The notes: generated by a model not told the origin, from the sequence alone. DNA of 49,970 nt from Polaromonas sp. (GCA_028291905.1 JAQGNK010000108.1:1-49970), one strand, 5' to 3'. Shown: positions 15,915 to 27,532, counted from the first letter of the stretch. Program-made: numbers and translations.

Positions 15915-16727
15915 CTATATTTTTTTAAGTAGCTGTGAATACATCCAGAATAGTTTTCTTTGCCATTGGGTAGCGGCCCGTTTTCGGCAGGTCGCCAGAA
16001 AATGCTTCAGGCCTGCCCATTTCATCCAGGGTTTGTCGGCACCCACAAAGTGAACCACGCGGATCAGCTTGGAAGCATTAACATTCGAAGCAGGCAGCTG
16101 ATAGCCATGCTTCCCAATATAATCATCAAGATGCGTGCAGAACAGGTTATATCCCTGGTCGAGATGAAGATGCCCTGCATCCGGCCATTCAGAATAATAA
16201 GCATTGATCAGGTCCTGATCGCCAAGCCGGTCGATTTCTGCGGCAGAAGCCTGCCTGATGGCAGGCTCCAGCATGGCGGCGATCTTTTCCGGAAGCCCGT
16301 GCTCGGGCTCAATTACCATCAGGCCCGAATTAAGACGCTTCCAGTCAGGGTAAATCAGTCGGCCAGCAGCTACCGCTGACATATGCGGCTTTTCAAACAG
16401 CGCATCTATGTTGGCCAACAGGATCATGTCGCTGTCAAGGTAAACCAGCTTGTTAAAACTGACCAGCCCGAAGAGGTGCAGCTTGTCAAATGTATTGCGC
16501 CAGTGGCCTGACGCCTTGCTCAGGGAAACTGGTATTTTTATACTCGCAGGCAACCTGACGACCTGCAGCCCTTTTTTCTGCAGATCGGCATCAACATGCA
16601 AAGGAATACCTGCAGATATGCCGACCCACAATGGATATGAAGAATCCACCTGCTTCAACGATTCATGCAGCACCAGGACACCGGGCAGGTAGCTCATGGT
16701 ACTCAGCAAAGTAACATAGGCTCGCAT
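15915..16727 (-). CDS. Glycogenin-like family 8 glycosyltransferase
   Basis: This 270-residue GT-A fold enzyme of family GT8 starts with AYVTLLSTMSYLPGVLVLHE and has the metal-binding DSD in KLVYLDSDMILLANIDALFE. The region GLMVIEP is followed by LGDQDLINAYY, and the second metal or substrate motif is VHFVGADKPWMKW (the family's HxxGxxKPW). It retains all motifs expected for activity. The gene and its flanks use more A/T than the rest of the cluster, suggesting later acquisition. It lies between epsL and epsE, a position not occupied by GT8 in the Eps clusters I know, and probably adds a branch or terminal sugar. Confidence 0.88.
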   Translation of the reverse strand: MRAYVTLLSTMSYLPGVLVLHESLKQVDSSYPLWVGISAGIPLHVDADLQKKGLQVVRLPASIKIPVSLSKASGHWRNTFDKLHLFGLVSFNKLVYLDSDMILLANIDALFEKPHMSAVAAGRLIYPDWKRLNSGLMVIEPEHGLPEKIAAMLEPAIRQASAAEIDRLGDQDLINAYYSEWPDAGHLHLDQGYNLFCTHLDDYIGKHGYQLPASNVNASKLIRVVHFVGADKPWMKWAGLKHFLATCRKRAATQWQRKLFWMYSQLLKKI

Positions 16728-16800
16728 AGGCTACGACCTGATTATTTTCAATAAACTATTTATGCCATGCAGGACTTGAGACGGCTGAAAAACGCCATGC

Positions 16801-18000
16801 TTAAAAGCTGGCAAGAACCGACAGATTTACAAGATTACTTTTGTAGTCAAAGCCAGGCTGGTTGGAACTGCGCCTGTCGTGCTGCATCGCCAACGTAAGC
16901 TGGATGGCACGGCTCGCCTGCCATTCAAGCGCGACGCTTCCCAGGTTGAGCTTGTCGCGCCGGTCAATCGGGGCAACACCGGGCAACGGGCCTTTATAGT
17001 CTCGGCTGCCGTGGACATAGCGAAGTTTCACAGCCGTTTTCGCAGTTGGTTTCCAGGTGGGTGCAATAAAGAACCGGTAACCCTCGTAATAGCTGGCCGA
17101 AGTGGTCTGGTAACTGTTCAATTCGCGCCCTACGCCAGCCGTGACACTGGTTTTGCCCGTCGCCTGCCAAGTGGCGTTGACATTACCCAAAAACCCTGAG
17201 AAATCCCGTGCCGCAAGCCCCTCATGGGCTCTGTCGAAATAGGAAATTCTTGACTGAATTGTTGTTTTTCCCGTCACTGGCCAGTCAAGCCTGAACTCAT
17301 GCTCGCGGTCCTTGAAATCGCTCGCAAACAGGGAAGAAGCCTGTCTGCCGGGATAACTGCCGCTGCCATGCTTGAGGCGATAGGCAAGCGAAGTGCGCGA
17401 CGGAAAAACATACCGAACACCCCCTTCAACACCTTGGACCTCGGAGTCGCCTTCAAATGTGAAGGCCTGGCTGCTGCTGCTTTTGCGCTCGAATACGCCG
17501 GCCACCGCACGCCACGGTCCGCCGACTTCATATTCGAGATCAAACAGGTTCGAGCGGTCGGTCCGTCGGTTGACCTGGCCCAGGTTTTGAATATCGGCAG
17601 TATTGTCAACATACTCTTGCCGGTCTGCTGTCAAGTTGCCATGCAACGCCGGCGTCAAGCTCCAGCGCCAGGCAGCCGCATAATTTACAGCGGTAAAGTC
17701 CAGACTAGAAAACCGTTTATAGCTGTAGCGGTCAGCGGTGATGTCCAGCTCAATGCGCTGCAAACTATATGACTTGTCTATTTTTGCACCAACGGTTGTC
17801 ACACCAATCGTGTCAGATCGGCTCGATGTTCCCAGCAGGGCGGCGGTATTGGCTGATTCAGATAAGCGGAACACATTGCTGTCGTGCTGCACGCTTTGCC
17901 CAACCTTGAATTGCAGCGTATCCAGTTCATCGGCATGCGCATCAACGGATATCAAGCCCGCCACTGCCAGCTGGACTATTAACAATTTACGCGACAGCAT
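16801..18000 (-). CDS. epsL: EpsL-type outer-membrane beta-barrel protein
   Basis: This 399-residue exported protein has a signal peptide (cleavage near VDAHADE) and alternating hydrophobic/polar strands throughout. It ends in phenylalanine (LVNLSVLASF), the usual C-terminal signature of outer-membrane barrels. The mature N-terminus FKVGQSVQHDSNVFRLSES is characteristic of the EpsL family linked to exosortase-B-type polysaccharide clusters. AGGAG lies nine bases upstream of the ATG. It is likely to be the outer-membrane channel or secretin partner for the polymer, though EpsL function has not been firmly shown as far as I know. Confidence 0.82.
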   Translation of the reverse strand: MLSRKLLIVQLAVAGLISVDAHADELDTLQFKVGQSVQHDSNVFRLSESANTAALLGTSSRSDTIGVTTVGAKIDKSYSLQRIELDITADRYSYKRFSSLDFTAVNYAAAWRWSLTPALHGNLTADRQEYVDNTADIQNLGQVNRRTDRSNLFDLEYEVGGPWRAVAGVFERKSSSSQAFTFEGDSEVQGVEGGVRYVFPSRTSLAYRLKHGSGSYPGRQASSLFASDFKDREHEFRLDWPVTGKTTIQSRISYFDRAHEGLAARDFSGFLGNVNATWQATGKTSVTAGVGRELNSYQTTSASYYEGYRFFIAPTWKPTAKTAVKLRYVHGSRDYKGPLPGVAPIDRRDKLNLGSVALEWQASRAIQLTLAMQHDRRSSNQPGFDYKSNLVNLSVLASF

Positions 18001-18189
18001 TATTTACAACTCCTCTTGCGGATCAATTCAGCATAATTTTCGGAATATTATTTCCGGTCGAGCAATGGCTGCAATCACTGCAGCTGGGCTGCATTCAAGC
18101 CTACCATGAAATGGTCAGCACAAGAGTAGCATAGGCCTGCGCACCGACGCGCTGCAATAGCCCTTTTGCCCTATTGATGAGCCTGTACT

Positions 18190-19617
18190 TCAGTAAGCCG
18201 CACTGTCCCTGAAAACCAGTCGCACTGTTTTCAGGATAATGAATATATCCAGCTGCAGCGACCAGTTGCGCAAGTAATCCAGGTCCAGATCAATACGTGC
18301 CTGCATTTTTTCCAGGGTATCGGTTTCACCGCGCTGGCCATTGACCTGCGCCCATCCGGTAATACCTGGCCTGACCTTGTGCCTGACCATATAACCCTTG
18401 ATGAGCGTCCTGTACATTTCATTATGCGCAACTGCATGCGGCCTTGGACCCACAACACTCATGCGGCCCTGCAATACATTGATGAATTGCGGCAACTCGT
18501 CCAATGAGGTCTTGCGCAGAAAAGCGCCAATTCGTGTGACGCGCAAATCATTCCTGCGGGCCTGTTGAATGACTTCACCATTTTCCGTCACTGCCATCGA
18601 CCGGAATTTATATACCACGATGTGCTCGCCGTCGAGGCCATACCGGTGCTGCCTGAAAATCGCGGGCCCAGGCGAGTCCAATTTCACCATGATGGTGATG
18701 ATCACCATGACAGGAAAAACCAGTGCAAGGACAAGCAAGGCAAGCACAATATCGCTAAGTCGTTTCAATGCACCGTTAAAGCCCCTGAATGGCGTGTCGC
18801 AAACCGATATCACGGTGACACCGCACACCGAGTCGGTGCGGGCCTGAACCAAGTCAGTGATAAACATATCCGGAACAAAATAAACAGAAGCGGTGGTGTC
18901 CTTCAGTTCATCGAGAATCTGCAGGATTCGCGGCCGGGCGATCATGGGCAGAGACAGGTAAATAAACTGGATGCGGTGCTGCTTGACATAAGCCACCAGC
19001 TCGTCTATTTTTCCAAGCAGCCGGTGTTCACCCTGCCCTCTTCTGCGCTCACCGTTGCGGTCATCAAAAAACCCCAGCAGGTCAATGTCGGAATAAATCG
19101 AACCCATGATATTTCGGGCCAGCGATACGCCCTGGTTATTCATACCGACAATCACGGCGCCCCGCGGAATGCCCTTGAGCTTCAATAGCCATGGGGTTGC
19201 AGCGCGAAACGCCAGCCCGCCACCGATCTGGGCAAGCGGTGCAATCCAGAGCCAGTTAATGATGACGGCGACTGGAAATCTTTGGAGGTATTGCGTCGCA
19301 TAACCCACCAGCATCAGCAGGCCGGCAATCCATATCCAGTGAAAGAGAATACTGAAAATCATCCGTTCCACTGAAAATCGAAGCCGCGAGCTAGCCGGGA
19401 ATGTCAATGAGAAAACAATGACCGAAAGTATGAGATAGGGCGGGCGCACCGCACCTTCAAAATAGAGCGCCACGGCCCACAGCGAAAACACCAGAATCAA
19501 AGGATCGAGCGCGCTCTCTATAACTCTGAAAATATTGCTTTTACTCAATCCGATGAAACCTGACTCGCTGTTTTGCCGCCAAACTGCGGCAGACTGCATG
19601 TCATCGATTTCAGCCAT
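18190..19617 (-). CDS. epsB: EpsB undecaprenyl-phosphate sugar-1-phosphate transferase (priming enzyme)
   Basis: This 475-residue initiating transferase of the WcaJ/EpsB type moves a sugar-1-phosphate from its nucleotide to undecaprenyl phosphate. There are four membrane segments before residue 140, a nucleotide-binding-like domain with AVIVGMNNQGVSLARNIMGS, a membrane segment near 290-312, then the catalytic bacterial sugar transferase domain: LDSPGPAIFRQHRYGLDGE, YKFRSM, LRKTSLDELPQFINVLQG, MSVVGPRP, and KVRPGITGWAQVNGQRG. I chose the ATG at 19617, with GGAG nine bases upstream. It overlaps the epsA end by eight bases, so the two are coupled. It should start every repeat unit made by this locus. 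Confidence 0.9.
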   Translation of the reverse strand: MAEIDDMQSAAVWRQNSESGFIGLSKSNIFRVIESALDPLILVFSLWAVALYFEGAVRPPYLILSVIVFSLTFPASSRLRFSVERMIFSILFHWIWIAGLLMLVGYATQYLQRFPVAVIINWLWIAPLAQIGGGLAFRAATPWLLKLKGIPRGAVIVGMNNQGVSLARNIMGSIYSDIDLLGFFDDRNGERRRGQGEHRLLGKIDELVAYVKQHRIQFIYLSLPMIARPRILQILDELKDTTASVYFVPDMFITDLVQARTDSVCGVTVISVCDTPFRGFNGALKRLSDIVLALLVLALVFPVMVIITIMVKLDSPGPAIFRQHRYGLDGEHIVVYKFRSMAVTENGEVIQQARRNDLRVTRIGAFLRKTSLDELPQFINVLQGRMSVVGPRPHAVAHNEMYRTLIKGYMVRHKVRPGITGWAQVNGQRGETDTLEKMQARIDLDLDYLRNWSLQLDIFIILKTVRLVFRDSAAY

Positions 19618-20398
19618 TGAATATGACTCCATTGATCTTGGAAACTGCCTGGGCACGGTTAAAAACATTGAGCTTCTGAAAAATGCGCTGCATGTGGTTT
19701 TTAACGGTGAAGCCGCTGATATTCAAGATGCTTCCGATTTCGGAGTTGGTCTTGCCCATGGCTACCCAGTCCATGATCTGGATTTCACGTTCGCTCAAAC
19801 CGAACGCTTCTTCATGGGCAGTCCGCAAGGGCTTTGGCGATGGTTTTTTCTGTTGCGGCAGATGCGTGACCTGGCGCAGGGCGCTGTCAATAAAAGGCAT
19901 GAGCACTTTGATGGCCGTGCTGGCCGGCTCTTCAGGAATAGGCTGGGTGCTGAGCATGACATAAAGGCATTCATACTGGCCCCGCTCATCGCACATGCCA
20001 TGAATCAGCACCGAACGCATGCGGCGCAAGGCGCTGGTGAATGAACCCGGCAAGCTGGTATTGCCGAGCAAGTATTCAAACCGGCAGAAGTCGAGCCGTA
20101 TCGGTTTCTTTCCGCCTGAAATCCAGCAGTCGTAAAACTTTCCCAGGAGGAAGGGAAGACTGTCCGTACCCACCGCATAAGACCGCACGCCTGGCAGTTT
20201 TGAGAGAATATCGTGGTGAATCACGCCCTCCGGGAAGTTGCCCCAGCCCACCAGCAATATCTCATGTGGAAGATAATGCTGAATATCATTTTGTAACCAT
20301 TGAAGCAATTCGAAATGTCTTCTGACGATGCTAATTCCTTCAATCAGCTTTAAATAGTGTCCTGTACCTTCGGTCAATGGTATTGAGTGAGCATGCAT
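19610..20398 (-). CDS. epsA: EpsA LuxR-type transcriptional regulator
   Basis: This 262-residue DNA-binding regulator has a C-terminal LuxR helix-turn-helix: FGLSEREIQIMDWVAMGKTN, then SEIGSILNISGFTVKNHMQR and a second helix with FNRAQAVSKI. The N-terminal 190 residues are a sensory region without recognisable receiver aspartate motifs, so it is not a classical response regulator. The match is to EpsA of the exosortase-B-associated polysaccharide clusters. AGAGGGA lies eight bases upstream of the ATG. It heads the minus-strand cluster, and a perfect 12-base palindrome lies about 90 bases upstream. Confidence 0.85.
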   Translation of the reverse strand: MHAHSIPLTEGTGHYLKLIEGISIVRRHFELLQWLQNDIQHYLPHEILLVGWGNFPEGVIHHDILSKLPGVRSYAVGTDSLPFLLGKFYDCWISGGKKPIRLDFCRFEYLLGNTSLPGSFTSALRRMRSVLIHGMCDERGQYECLYVMLSTQPIPEEPASTAIKVLMPFIDSALRQVTHLPQQKKPSPKPLRTAHEEAFGLSEREIQIMDWVAMGKTNSEIGSILNISGFTVKNHMQRIFQKLNVFNRAQAVSKINGVIFNG

Positions 20399-21014
20399 GT
20401 TTTCTTTCCCTCTGAGACGTTATTTATTCTTCCAGTTACTGTAGCGTTTCGTTGCATTACACCCTGTAAGCCTTTGCCAGTCTATGCCCTATATAGGGGA
20501 GTAAATAACATTTGTTGTGGTAGCGCTTGACGTCGGATTTTTATAAGTCTAGGGGTTTATGAACTTAAAGATGAAGTCACGATAATTAATTCAATGCACG
20601 GCCAGCGGATAGTCTTGCTGCGAAAATTCCTTACCTGCTGTCAGCCAGACACCTGATCGCGGCGTAGGCTACAAGCGCGAAAATTAAGTAAATCTGCCTA
20701 TGCACTGCCTTTTCCCTGGTTAGTGATAGCTGTGTACCTGCTTCTCGGATACATGGCGGCCGCCAACTGCACTAACCGCGCAAACTACGGCAGCTGGATT
20801 GCAGCATGCAAGAAGGGACTCTGTTCCAGCAATCCGGTACCCAACTTTGTGCCCGGAACCAAGCCGCTCAACCTGCTTTTTCTGTTGCGCGCCAAGGTCG
20901 CTTCGCGTGCCGTGCTCGATGCGAAGCAAAGGCATTCGACGCAAACGGGCAAATTCATGAAATTGTCATGAAACCGCCCGATGCTCAGGGTTTCCCCTGT
21001 TTCAAGGAAATCCG
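20399..21014. other. Intergenic region between epsA and the 195-residue protein gene
   Basis: This 616-base divergent spacer is AT-rich in its epsA-proximal third and contains the palindrome CCCTATATAGGG (20487-20498). It must hold the promoters of epsA and of the gene starting at 21015. Small open frames on both strands (for example 20723-20971) have no ribosome-binding site and no recognisable protein features, so I call no gene here. Confidence 0.55.
20487..20498. promoter_or_regulatory. Perfect palindrome, candidate operator upstream of epsA
   Basis: CCCTATATAGGG is a perfect 12-base inverted repeat 89 bases upstream of the epsA start codon, in the AT-rich part of the spacer. LuxR-type regulators often bind short dyads near their own promoters. 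Binding by EpsA is inference only. Confidence 0.35.
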
Positions 21015-21602
21015 ATGCAGCTTCACAAAACCGACCGCGCCCGCGCCGAACTCAAGCCCGGCACCAGGACGCTTGGCCAGCGCGAGCGCACTTTGCTGCT
21101 GATGGCCGACGGCAGCCGGTCTGCACAGGATTTCGGTTCACTGTTTGATGGCCTTGGCGAGCAGTTGGCGCTGCGCCTGCTGCGGGAAGGATTTCTGGCG
21201 GGTCATCCGGGTCAGCCACAGCAAAAAACAGCCACTCCAGCGACATTGCCACCGCACGCTGCAGTGCAACCCCACGATGCCACAGGCAGCGAAGGCGTGC
21301 AGATCATCAAGCTGGGCGCCGATACGTTTGAGGGCAAGCGCTCGCTGGCCACCACGCGCATGTTTTTATTTGATATCTGCGAACGCATGTTTGCCCGCCG
21401 CAGCCCGCTGCTGGCTGAAAGCTACCGGGAAGGCCTGCGCCTTGCGAAAGACCGCGCATCCATGCTCGCTGTTGCGCGTGAAATGATGCGGGAAATTGAA
21501 AAAATAGCCGGCTCCGAAAGAGCCGATTCCATCAGCGAGCGTCTGGCGATGCTGCTGCCGGTCGAATCGGCCCAGCAGAAGCTCATGACTCAGGCCGTCT
21601 GA
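21015..21602 (+). CDS. Conserved-looking protein of unknown function
   Basis: This 195-residue cytoplasmic protein has two apparent parts. Residues 18-62 (TLGQRERTLLLMADGSRSAQ, then a helix ending LRLLREGFL) resemble the winged-helix-like segment found in regulatory proteins that contain an LxLxDGxRS motif. After a Gln/Pro/Ala linker (about 66-95), residues 96-190 are largely helical and charged. There is no signal peptide or membrane segment. AAGGA lies six bases upstream of the ATG at 21015. It precedes the glycine riboswitch but is read before it, so it is not under glycine control. I do not recognise the family and assign no function. Confidence 0.65.
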   Translation: MQLHKTDRARAELKPGTRTLGQRERTLLLMADGSRSAQDFGSLFDGLGEQLALRLLREGFLAGHPGQPQQKTATPATLPPHAAVQPHDATGSEGVQIIKLGADTFEGKRSLATTRMFLFDICERMFARRSPLLAESYREGLRLAKDRASMLAVAREMMREIEKIAGSERADSISERLAMLLPVESAQQKLMTQAV

Positions 21603-21628
21603 AAAACGCGCCCGGCATCTATTACACT

Positions 21629-21856
21629 GGGCGTCGTCAGGAGAGAGTTTCCCATGCGGAAGCCGCCGAAGGCGCATGCGCCACCCCCAATGGTGGACTG
21701 AACGCTCAGGCAAAAGGACTGGCAGCCGCCCTGGCCAGCGTATCCCGCTGGCCAGGGCGTTCCCTACTGGAGAGAGGCCGTTTCTACAACGGTCCACCGA
21801 AGGAGCAAACCCGCATCGCCGGGCGAATCTCTCAGGTAAAGTGGACAGCAGGGGCA
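21629..21856 (+). promoter_or_regulatory. Tandem glycine riboswitch controlling gcvTHP
   Basis: There are two glycine-aptamer-like units in series. The first, 21629-21726, has AGGAGAGAG, GCCGCCGAAGG and CGCTCAGGCAAAAGGACTGG. The second, 21761-21856, has CTGGAGAGAGG, CCACCGAAGGAGCAAACC and ATCTCTCAGGTAAAGTGGAC. The second unit is closed by pairing of CCCT and CTG (21762-21769) with CAG and AGGG (21846-21853). The order and sequence of these conserved blocks match the known class, which turns gcv expression on when glycine is abundant. The start of gcvT lies about 50 bases downstream. A 14-bp hairpin separates the two aptamers. Confidence 0.93.
21727..21759 (+). promoter_or_regulatory. Perfect 14-bp hairpin in the linker between the two glycine aptamers
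   Basis: CGCCCTGGCCAGCG (21727-21740) is exactly complementary to CGCTGGCCAGGGCG (21746-21759) across a five-base loop. No T tract follows, so it is not an intrinsic terminator. Its CGCCC strand could also pair with GGGCG just before aptamer 1 (21629-21633), giving two alternative structures. Confidence 0.7.
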
Positions 21857-21907
21857 AACCGTGGCTTTTGGCCATGGATTCATGTTTGCCCCTATTCGGA
21901 GAACGTC

Positions 21908-23062
21908 ATGTCCCAAGCCACTTCCGCCGCGCCCCCCCTCCTGCTCCAAACACCGCTGCACGGCCTGCATGTCGAGCTGGGCGCGCGCATGGTGCCGTTC
22001 GCGGGCTATTCCATGCCGGTGCAGTACCCGGCCGGGCTGATGGCCGAGCACCTGCAGACCCGCAGCAGCGCCGGCTTGTTTGATGTGTCGCACATGGGCC
22101 AGTTGCGGCTGGTCGGCCCGGACGCAGCCGCTGCCTTTGAAACCCTGGTGCCGGTCGATGTGATCGGCTTGGCGCCGGGCAGGCAGCGCTACGGCCTGCT
22201 GCTGAACGAGGACGGCGGCATCATCGACGACCTGATGTTCTTCAACCGCGACTACCTGAACGGCGGCGACATCTTTGTGATTGTCAACGGCGCCTGCAAG
22301 GCCGGCGACATCGCCCATATCCAGCAAAAAATCGGTGCCCGCTGCGCCGTGATTCCCATGCCCGAGATGGCGCTGCTGGCGCTGCAGGGGCCGCAGGCCG
22401 TGACTGCCCTGAAGCGGCTGGCGCCCGATGTGGAGCAGCTGGTGTTCATGACCGGCGGGCGCTTCACCATCGCCGGCTGCGACTGCTTTGTGACCCGCAG
22501 CGGCTACACCGGCGAAGACGGTTTCGAGATTTCAGTGCCCGCGTCAGAGGCCGACACCCTGGCCCGCGCCCTCCTGGCACAACCCGAGGTCGAGGCGATT
22601 GGCTTGGGCGCGCGCAACTCGCTGCGGCTGGAGGCGGGGCTGTGCCTCTACGGCAGCGACATCGACGCCAGCACCACGCCGGTCGAGGCCAGCCTGAACT
22701 GGGCGATTCAGAAGGTCAGGCGCAGCGGCGGCGAACGGGCCGGCGGTTTTCCGGGCGAAAAGAAAATCCTGGCGCAACTTGACAACCCGGCCAGCCTGGC
22801 CAGGAAACGCGTCGGCCTTGTCGCCCTTGACCGCATCCCGGTGCGCGACCACACCGAACTTCAAAGCCTGGAGGGCGCCGTCATTGGCGAGGTGACCAGT
22901 GGACTGCCCGGCCCGACGGTCAACCAGCCCATCGCCATGGGCTATGTCAAGCCAGAATTTGCCGCCATCGGCAGCCGCGTCAATGCCATGGTGCGCGGCA
23001 AGCCGGTGGCCATGCAGGTAGCCAGCATGCCTTTCGTGCCGGCCCGCTACCACCGGGGCTGA
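21908..23062 (+). CDS. gcvT: Aminomethyltransferase, glycine cleavage system T protein
   Basis: This 384-residue T protein takes the aminomethyl group from lipoylated GcvH and transfers the one-carbon unit to tetrahydrofolate, releasing ammonia. Folate-binding and GcvT signatures are present: HVELGARMVPFAGYSMPVQY, GLFDVSHMGQLRL, the region GYTGEDGFEISVP, and GLGARNSLRLEAGLCLYGSD. The C-terminal barrel domain contains GAVIGEVTSGLPGPTVNQPI and AMGYV. Length is normal for the family (about 360-380). It is the first gene of gcvTHP, under the glycine riboswitch. Identification is secure. Confidence 0.97.
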   Translation: MSQATSAAPPLLLQTPLHGLHVELGARMVPFAGYSMPVQYPAGLMAEHLQTRSSAGLFDVSHMGQLRLVGPDAAAAFETLVPVDVIGLAPGRQRYGLLLNEDGGIIDDLMFFNRDYLNGGDIFVIVNGACKAGDIAHIQQKIGARCAVIPMPEMALLALQGPQAVTALKRLAPDVEQLVFMTGGRFTIAGCDCFVTRSGYTGEDGFEISVPASEADTLARALLAQPEVEAIGLGARNSLRLEAGLCLYGSDIDASTTPVEASLNWAIQKVRRSGGERAGGFPGEKKILAQLDNPASLARKRVGLVALDRIPVRDHTELQSLEGAVIGEVTSGLPGPTVNQPIAMGYVKPEFAAIGSRVNAMVRGKPVAMQVASMPFVPARYHRG

Positions 23063-23122
23063 GCTGCCTCCATTTTTACTGCTGCTTTTCATTTTTATTC
23101 ATTCAACCCCCGGAGAAACCTC

Positions 23123-23491
23123 ATGACCGTCAAATACACCGAAGACCACGAATGGCTCAAGATCGAAGGCGACACGGCCACCGTCGGCATCACCGTGCAT
23201 GCGCAGGACGCCCTGGGCGATGTGGTGTTTGTCGAGTTGCCGGAAGTCGGCGCGACCTTCGCGCAGAAGGAGACCGCCGGCGTCGTCGAGTCGGTCAAGG
23301 CCGCCGCCGATGTGTACATGCCGGTCAGCGGCGAAGTGACGGAAGTCAACGAAGCGTTGCGCGACGACCCGTCGCTGGCCAACAGCGACCCGCTGGGCGC
23401 CGGCTGGTTTTTCAAGGTCAAGCTGAGCGATCAGTCGCAGCTCGATGCGCTGATGGACGAAACCAGCTACTCGGCTTTCTCGGCCGCCTGA
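23123..23491 (+). CDS. gcvH: Glycine cleavage system H protein (lipoyl carrier)
   Basis: This 122-residue carrier protein shuttles the aminomethyl intermediate between GcvP, GcvT and the L protein on a lipoyl arm. The lipoylation site is K59 in [20 protein letters not shown], with the surrounding hairpin intact, and the usual N-terminal [20 protein letters not shown] is present. Length is standard. It lies 60 bases after gcvT and 55 before gcvP. AACCCCCGGAGAAACCTC precedes the ATG and supplies GGAG as ribosome-binding site. Confidence 0.97.
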   Translation: MTVKYTEDHEWLKIEGDTATVGITVHAQDALGDVVFVELPEVGATFAQKETAGVVESVKAAADVYMPVSGEVTEVNEALRDDPSLANSDPLGAGWFFKVKLSDQSQLDALMDETSYSAFSAA

Positions 23492-23546
23492 CCGTTTTTT
23501 ATTCAACGCTTTAGCTTTTTATCAAAGCCTGACACGGAACCCTGCC

Positions 23547-26453
<2,907 letters not shown>

Positions 26454-26456
26454 CAT

Positions 26457-26501
26457 GAAAAAAGGCAGCAATGGCTGAATGCCCTGCTGCCTTTCGTTTT
26501 C
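26457..26501 (+). terminator. Rho-independent terminator after gcvTHP
   Basis: AAAGGCAGCA (26461-26470) pairs perfectly with TGCTGCCTTT (26485-26494) across a 14-base loop, followed by CGTTTT. It starts within ten bases of the gcvP stop. Confidence 0.85.
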
Positions 26502-26572
26502 AGTGCGCTGTAATTTGCAAACGCAGTGCCAGGCGCCGCCCTTTTAATCAAGAGTAGCGGCTTGCCAGGGTG

Positions 26573-27532
26573 TCAGGTCGAGCCCTTCTTGGCGTTCTTT
26601 TTCACCTGGGCCTTGGCTTCCTCAACAGGGTCGCCCAGCACGGACAGGTCGGCCATGCCCAGCTCGGCGCCGGTCATCGGGTCCAGGCCGGGGTCGGACG
26701 CGCCCCGCGAGGCCATCTGCTCCACTGCCTTGAGTTCGGCCGGCTTCAAATCGACGCTGCCGATCCCGGAGCCGCCGTCCACCGCCACCTGCTGATCGCG
26801 GGCGGAGATGAATTTCCACTGGTCGCCCTGGTTCCAGGAGCCGCGCAGAGCGTCGGTGGCAATCGTGCCGTCACCCTGGGACATGTCGAAATAGGTGTTG
26901 GTGAAGCGCGGGTCGCCGGGCAGCTTGCCGGGTGGAAAGTTGCCTTCAATGGAATACAGCGCTTTCTCGAACGATTTCTGGTGCGCGATTTCACGCGTCA
27001 TCAGGAACGTCAGCGCATCCTTCACGCCAGGGTCGTCGGTCAGGTTGATCAGGCGCTCGTAAATGATCTTGGCGCGGGCCTCGGCGGCGATGTTGGAGCG
27101 CAGATCGGCCGTCGGCTCGCCGATGGTGTCGATGTAGGCCGCGGTCCAGGGCACGCCCGCCGAGTTGATCAGCGGTGGGCCGCCGCCGTACAGCACCTGG
27201 GTCACATGGCTGTCGTTGCCGCCACCGGTGATCGAGCGGTACATTTCGGCTTCGCTTTCGGTGCCTTCGGCGAGTCGGCCCTTGGCGCCCTTGTTCAGCA
27301 TGGCGACGATGGTGCCGATGACTTCGAGGTGGCTCAGCTCCTCGGTGGCAATGTCCATCAGCAAGTCCTTGCGGCCTGCATCCTCCTCACCCAGTCCCTG
27401 GGTGAAATAACGGCAGGCAGCGGCCAGCTCGCCTTGCGGTCCGCCGAATTGTTCGAGCATCAGGTTGGCCAGACCGGGATTGGTTTCGCTGACCCGAACC
27501 GTGTATTGCAGTCGTTTGTTGTGTGCAAACAT
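26573..27532 (-). CDS. Manganese (non-haem) catalase
   Basis: This 319-residue dimanganese catalase disproportionates hydrogen peroxide. The ferritin-like four-helix bundle carries all five metal ligands expected from the Lactobacillus plantarum enzyme: E35 (GGPQGE), E65 and H68 (ATEELSHLEV), E151 (NIAAEARAKIIYE) and H184 (TREIAHQKSFEKAL). The C-terminal 70 residues are less conserved and end in a lysine-rich tail. No signal peptide is visible. I chose the ATG at 27532 because GGAG lies seven bases upstream; upstream codons in the same frame to 27772 lack protein-like character. It is transcribed away from the FKBP gene. Confidence 0.92.
   Translation of the reverse strand: MFAHNKRLQYTVRVSETNPGLANLMLEQFGGPQGELAAACRYFTQGLGEEDAGRKDLLMDIATEELSHLEVIGTIVAMLNKGAKGRLAEGTESEAEMYRSITGGGNDSHVTQVLYGGGPPLINSAGVPWTAAYIDTIGEPTADLRSNIAAEARAKIIYERLINLTDDPGVKDALTFLMTREIAHQKSFEKALYSIEGNFPPGKLPGDPRFTNTYFDMSQGDGTIATDALRGSWNQGDQWKFISARDQQVAVDGGSGIGSVDLKPAELKAVEQMASRGASDPGLDPMTGAELGMADLSVLGDPVEEAKAQVKKNAKKGST

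Noticed and set aside
20466-20482. Sigma-54-like promoter (TGGCA ... TTACA) on the minus strand upstream of epsA
   Set aside because: The GC of the -12 element is absent, so the match is too weak.
20723-20971. Possible 82-codon gene in the epsA upstream spacer
   Set aside because: It needs a GTG start without a ribosome-binding site and has no recognisable features; the region is better explained as a control region.
21727-21759. Intrinsic terminator between the two glycine aptamers
   Set aside because: The stem is strong, but there is no T tract after it, and the second aptamer follows directly.
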